This document shows positions 13,641 to 16,052 of a stretch of 16,052 nt of DNA, one piece after another. Both the position numbers and the translations under genes were made by a program. The notes beneath the pieces are model-generated. The model saw only the letters and a program-made list of their open reading frames with translations, was not told the DNA's origin and did not search any database. The stretch comes from an uncultured Bacilli bacterium (lineage in GTDB: Bacteria > Bacillota_I > Bacilli_A > RF39 > UBA660): NCBI GenBank assembly GCA_944363995.1, contig CALVVV010000027.1, forward strand, positions 1 to 16,052. Direction: 5' to 3'. Positions within the stretch are counted from its first letter, which is position 1. Each line of letters opens with the position of its first letter.

Positions 13641-13654
13641 GTTATGAGTGCTAA
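13628..13654 (-). promoter_or_regulatory. CIRCE operator (HrcA binding site)
   Basis: The right arm GAGTGCTAA (13646-13654) is perfect. A nine-base spacer separates it from the left arm TTAGCAATT (13628-13636), which matches six of nine consensus bases of TTAGCACTC. The 9-9-9 geometry and the position over the hsp20 -35 box are those of a functional CIRCE. The imperfect arm may weaken HrcA binding. Confidence 0.9.
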
Positions 13655-13711
13655 AAAACATAATTTCCCATATTGTTACATAAGAATCAGAAGTTATCTA
13701 TTATACAATAA

Positions 13712-14911
13712 TTATTTTGACCCTAGCTTCGAATTGGTAAAATTATCTAAACATTTACTTATAACTTCACGAATAGAGCAATCATAAGCCTTGCACACAG
13801 CCAAAACATGTTCTCTAATATTCAAATCAATAAATTTTTGTCTAATATTATTATCCCTAGTTAAACAAGCAGAATTATTGCTTCTTATGTATTCAATAAT
13901 ATTATTCATTGCTATTTCCGGACTATATTTAGCAGCCATTATTGTGTAACAATCAACAATAATTGGAGATAGTTCAAATTGACGAATTTTTAACTGTTTT
14001 AATTGACAAATTATTTGTGATAATTGTTTATTTTCTTCTTTACTATTATTAAAATGTATAAATAAATGTTCTATTTTAAAATCAGGATGAATTGATTTTA
14101 AAAACAACTCAAATATTTGCTTGTAATTCAAAATTCTTTCTTTTAAGAAAATCTTACCTTCTTTAATCAAACCAAAATTATCAATAAATTCTTGCTCGTT
14201 CATTTTATTTATAAAAGCATTTTGAAAGTATTCATATACGAAATTTATAAAATCCTGTAGTTTTATTTTATCTAATTCATTTTTTCTTTTATTTAAATAA
14301 ATAGCTATCATCTTTGCAATATTTTCATTATAAGAAAGCATACCATCGCAAGCATAGGCAATATTATTTTGATTAAACGTAAAGGGGTTTGGTGGAAGTA
14401 GTCCATCTTGCAAATATTGATTATTATCAATAAAGTTTTGTAGTTTTAATGCATCTTCTTCTGAAGTTAATCTAATAACAATTCCATCAAATCTTATATC
14501 AGTAGCAATTTTAGAGATATGTTTTATATCATTTTTACTGAGAAAATTAAAAATTATTTCAGCACCTTTTTTTATATGTTTTCTGTCCAAAGGTATATAC
14601 ATTTTAATGTGTTCACTAGCATTTTTGATTGAATGTTCATCAGTATAATAATTAATAAATTGGCAAAAATAAGACCAATTTATTGATACAAATACTTTTG
14701 TATTAACATTTCCAGAAAATTGCTGTTGCCAATAATCAAAATTACCGTTTTCATTATTATTACATCCAAAATCATCAGTTGGAACACCTAAAGTAATTAA
14801 CCTATTATAAATACTTTTATAGTTTATATTATACTCTGGATTTTGTTTTAAGATATCAGCCCAAAATTTTAAAAATTTTTCCATTTCAACATAACGCTTA
14901 TTTATCGTCAT
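13712..14911 (-). CDS. Unknown 399-aa protein
   Basis: I do not recognise this family with confidence. It is soluble, with no signal peptide or membrane segment. The middle (about 105-215) looks like a folded core: YIPLDRKHIKKGAEIIFNFL, then KHISKIATDIRFDGIVIRLT, then DALKLQNFIDN and GLLPPNPFTF with YACDGMLSYN. The C-terminal 60 residues form a separate helical region (REHVLAVCKAYDCSIREVIS). Start ATG at 14911 is chosen with GGTGATG upstream. It overlaps the previous gene by 14 bases, and a later ATG at 14884 lacks an RBS. The gene is cotranscribed with a 53-aa acidic protein. The length, the lack of a recognisable motif and the accessory neighbourhood would fit an effector or toxin with an acidic partner, but that is speculation. 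Confidence 0.75.
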   Translation of the reverse strand: MTINKRYVEMEKFLKFWADILKQNPEYNINYKSIYNRLITLGVPTDDFGCNNNENGNFDYWQQQFSGNVNTKVFVSINWSYFCQFINYYTDEHSIKNASEHIKMYIPLDRKHIKKGAEIIFNFLSKNDIKHISKIATDIRFDGIVIRLTSEEDALKLQNFIDNNQYLQDGLLPPNPFTFNQNNIAYACDGMLSYNENIAKMIAIYLNKRKNELDKIKLQDFINFVYEYFQNAFINKMNEQEFIDNFGLIKEGKIFLKERILNYKQIFELFLKSIHPDFKIEHLFIHFNNSKEENKQLSQIICQLKQLKIRQFELSPIIVDCYTIMAAKYSPEIAMNNIIEYIRSNNSACLTRDNNIRQKFIDLNIREHVLAVCKAYDCSIREVISKCLDNFTNSKLGSK

Positions 14912-15059
14912 AATCATCACCAAAATTAATTTCAATTGTATCTTCTAAATTAACATTTTCATTATCTTCTTCTGGCTGCAATAAATCAAATTCAATTTTT
15001 CCTTTTTCTATTTCATCATCTAATTCTATTACATCTCCATTTAATACAACTTTAGTCAT
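14898..15059 (-). CDS. 53-aa highly acidic small protein
   Basis: A small protein beginning MTKVVLNGDVIELDDE with 19 Asp/Glu and 4 Lys among 53 residues. The start ATG at 15059 has AAGGAAGG just upstream and fits better than an ATG nine codons earlier, which lies almost on the predicted transcription start. The last 14 bases overlap the 399-aa gene, and the acidic tail codons (GGTGATGAT) double as that gene's RBS, so the two are tightly coupled. I know no family for it. The charge suggests it could bind or mask a basic partner. Confidence 0.7.
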   Translation of the reverse strand: MTKVVLNGDVIELDDEIEKGKIEFDLLQPEEDNENVNLEDTIEINFGDDYDDK

Positions 15060-15084
15060 AAAGATTCCTTCCTTAAATTTTTTC

Positions 15085-15093
15085 ATTATAACA
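15085..15093 (-). promoter_or_regulatory. Extended -10 promoter of the 53-aa/399-aa operon
   Basis: On the minus strand TGTTATAAT (15093-15085) is a perfect extended -10 (TGnTATAAT) without a recognisable -35. It overlaps the U tract of the preceding terminator, so a transcript ends and a new one begins within about 40 bases. Confidence 0.55.
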
Positions 15094-15124
15094 AAAAGGT
15101 TAAATAATTTTTGTTTAACCTTTT
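15089..15124 (-). terminator. Intrinsic terminator after the DUF1292-like gene
   Basis: On the minus strand AAAAGGTTAAA and TTTAACCTTTT form a perfect 11-bp stem (15124-15094) around a nine-base loop, followed by TTTGTT. It closes the operon containing the repeat protein and the DUF1292-like gene. Confidence 0.8.
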
Positions 15125-15138
15125 AATACGATTTTGAA

Positions 15139-15399
15139 TTATATTTTAGTATTTTCATCTAACAAACCAACATATTTACACACCAAAGAAAATAAATTTG
15201 GATCAGTGACTTTTTGTACACTTTTTTGTCCATTATTATCTATTTCTTGAAAAACAATAATTTCATCTGTTACATCTTCTTCATTTTCAGTAAGGCGCAT
15301 TGAAACATAATAATTATTTCCTTTATATATAGCTTGTTTTACAACTATATATTTTCTGCCATCAGCTAATTCCATAACTTGATTAATTCTATTTTCCAT
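15139..15399 (-). CDS. Small DUF1292-like protein
   Basis: An 86-aa protein. MELADGRKYIVVKQAIYKGNNYYVSMRL, followed by EEDVTDEIIVFQEI and a DPNLFSLVCKYV tail, follows the pattern of DUF1292 (YrzB-type) proteins: a strand with a DG turn, a Y-Y/V strand, an I-V-F strand with a following acidic loop, and a closing helix. The biochemical function of that family is not known to me. Start ATG at 15399 lies five bases after the stop of the repeat protein. The nearest RBS, AAGGAGG (15421-15415), is 15 bases away inside the preceding gene, so reinitiation after that stop is likely. Confidence 0.65.
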   Translation of the reverse strand: MENRINQVMELADGRKYIVVKQAIYKGNNYYVSMRLTENEEDVTDEIIVFQEIDNNGQKSVQKVTDPNLFSLVCKYVGLLDENTKI

Positions 15400-15401
15400 A
15401 A

Positions 15402-16052
15402 TTATTTAGTTGGACCTCCTTGCTCAATTTTGTCTTCGTCTTCAAAGACACCATAATATTCTTTTATTTTGTCAGCTAATGTTTTTTCCGAATCGTTATT
15501 TTCATTTACTTCAACAGTCGTAGTACTTCCATCTTCACCATATGAATGTTCTATAATATCATCATTAGTGTTAATATCAGTAACTTCATCACCTAAATCA
15601 CCTAAGTGGTCCAATACATTTTGTACTTCTTGTTGCAATCTTTTATCTTCTTCTGAAATATCATCAGAAATTCCAACATTATCAACGACTAAATCCATAT
15701 TATCTCCTTCTTCATTTTGATATCCAGTAATAGATATTGCATCATTAGGAGTAAATATTTCCTTAGATCCAAGTTCTTCACCTGGTGTTGGTTCAGGTGT
15801 TGGTTCTGGTGTTGGTTCTGGTGTTGGTTCTGGTGTTGGTTCTGGTGTTGGTTCTGGTGTTGGTTCTGGTGTTGGTTCAGGTGTTGGTTCAGGCGTTGGT
15901 TCTGGTGTTGGTTCTGGTGTTGGTTCAGGTGTTGGTTCTGGTGTTGGTTCTGGTGTTGGTTCTGGTGTTGGTTCTGGTGTTGGTTCTGGTGTTGGTTCTG
16001 GTGTTGGTTCTGGTGTTGGTTCTGGTGTTGGTTCTGGTGTTGGTTCTGGTGT
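15402..16052 (-). CDS. C-terminal part of a Thr-Pro-Glu-Pro repeat protein (5' end outside window)
   Basis: An open frame of 216 codons enters from the right edge. The first 90 residues are a TPEP tandem repeat, followed without a break by TPGEELGSKEIFTPNDAIS and a 126-residue acidic C-terminal region ending DKIEQGGPTK. A shorter reading from the ATG at 15698 would miss that the frame continues upstream into the repeat, so that ATG is probably internal. Extended Pro/Glu/Thr repeats act as rigid spacers, commonly in surface or wall-spanning proteins, and here the repeat would hold the C-terminal region away from an unseen N-terminal domain. The C-terminal region has no LPxTG motif, membrane segment or other feature I recognise. 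It is cotranscribed with the DUF1292-like gene. Confidence 0.8.
   Translation of the reverse strand, partial: TPEPTPEPTPEPTPEPTPEPTPEPTPEPTPEPTPEPTPEPTPEPTPEPTPEPTPEPTPEPTPEPTPEPTPEPTPEPTPEPTPEPTPEPTPGEELGSKEIFTPNDAISITGYQNEEGDNMDLVVDNVGISDDISEEDKRLQQEVQNVLDHLGDLGDEVTDINTNDDIIEHSYGEDGSTTTVEVNENNDSEKTLADKIKEYYGVFEDEDKIEQGGPTK
15790..16052. repeat. 12-bp tandem repeat (21.9 copies to the window edge)
   Basis: Units of GGTTCTGGTGTT on the plus strand repeat head to tail, 21 complete copies plus 11 bases, and continue beyond the window. A few units carry silent variants (GGTTCAGGTGTT, and one GGTTCAGGCGTT at about 15886-15897) that change only Pro or Thr third codon positions. The unit is four codons, so copy number can change by slippage without breaking the frame. 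Confidence 0.97.

Noticed and set aside
15790..16052. CRISPR array
   Set aside because: The 12-bp units are contiguous, with no spacers, and are translated in frame as TPEP.

Overview
This window looks like chromosomal DNA from a very AT-rich, endospore-forming Bacillota (Firmicutes), probably an uncultured Bacilli/Erysipelotrichia-like lineage. The evidence is a Gram-positive PolC replicase, a CIRCE heat-shock operator, CotY/CotZ-type spore-coat sequence and strong AGGAGG-type ribosome binding sites. TGA is used as a stop (dgkA, the phosphomannomutase, the RelB/DinJ antitoxin) and TGG encodes Trp, so the code is standard, not the Mycoplasma code. The taxonomic placement is inference.

Region 1 (1-3100) is the most interesting part. 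A CotY/CotZ-family spore-coat gene is split into a 5' part (253-450) and a 3' part (2832-3071) by a 2,378-bp element (451-2828). The element carries a 33-codon leader ORF, a large serine recombinase and a RelB/DinJ-YafQ toxin-antitoxin pair. Joining the flanks at the shared dinucleotide TG restores one 146-codon reading frame with a TGG (Trp) codon at the joint. The two element ends form an imperfect inverted repeat around TG, as expected for a serine-recombinase attP. The arrangement is that of a miniature version of the sigK-skin or spsM-SPbeta type of sporulation intervening element, but in a cotZ-like gene. A sigma-K-like promoter lies just upstream of the 5' part. A possible CotO-like coat gene converges on the 3' part and shares its terminator.

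Region 2 (3083-12075) is a minus-strand housekeeping block. One tight group is prfA (release factor 1), prmC (the methylase of its GGQ glutamine) and an unknown 145-aa protein carrying a 42-bp internal duplication. It is followed by polC, behind its own candidate promoter, and the CotO-like gene. Upstream of this lies a two-gene operon of dgkA (undecaprenol/diacylglycerol kinase) and a phosphomannomutase/phosphoglucomutase, coupled by ATGA, with a promoter and a terminator.

Region 3 (12134-13654) holds a Fic toxin with a 51-aa VbhA-type antitoxin overlapping its start, then an Hsp20 chaperone preceded by a sigma-A promoter and a CIRCE operator.

Region 4 (13712-16052) is an accessory minus-strand cluster of unknown function. 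From upstream to downstream it has the C-terminal part of a protein with a long Thr-Pro-Glu-Pro repeat encoded by a 12-bp tandem repeat, a DUF1292-like small protein, a terminator overlapping a new promoter, a 53-aa acidic protein and a 399-aa protein I do not recognise.
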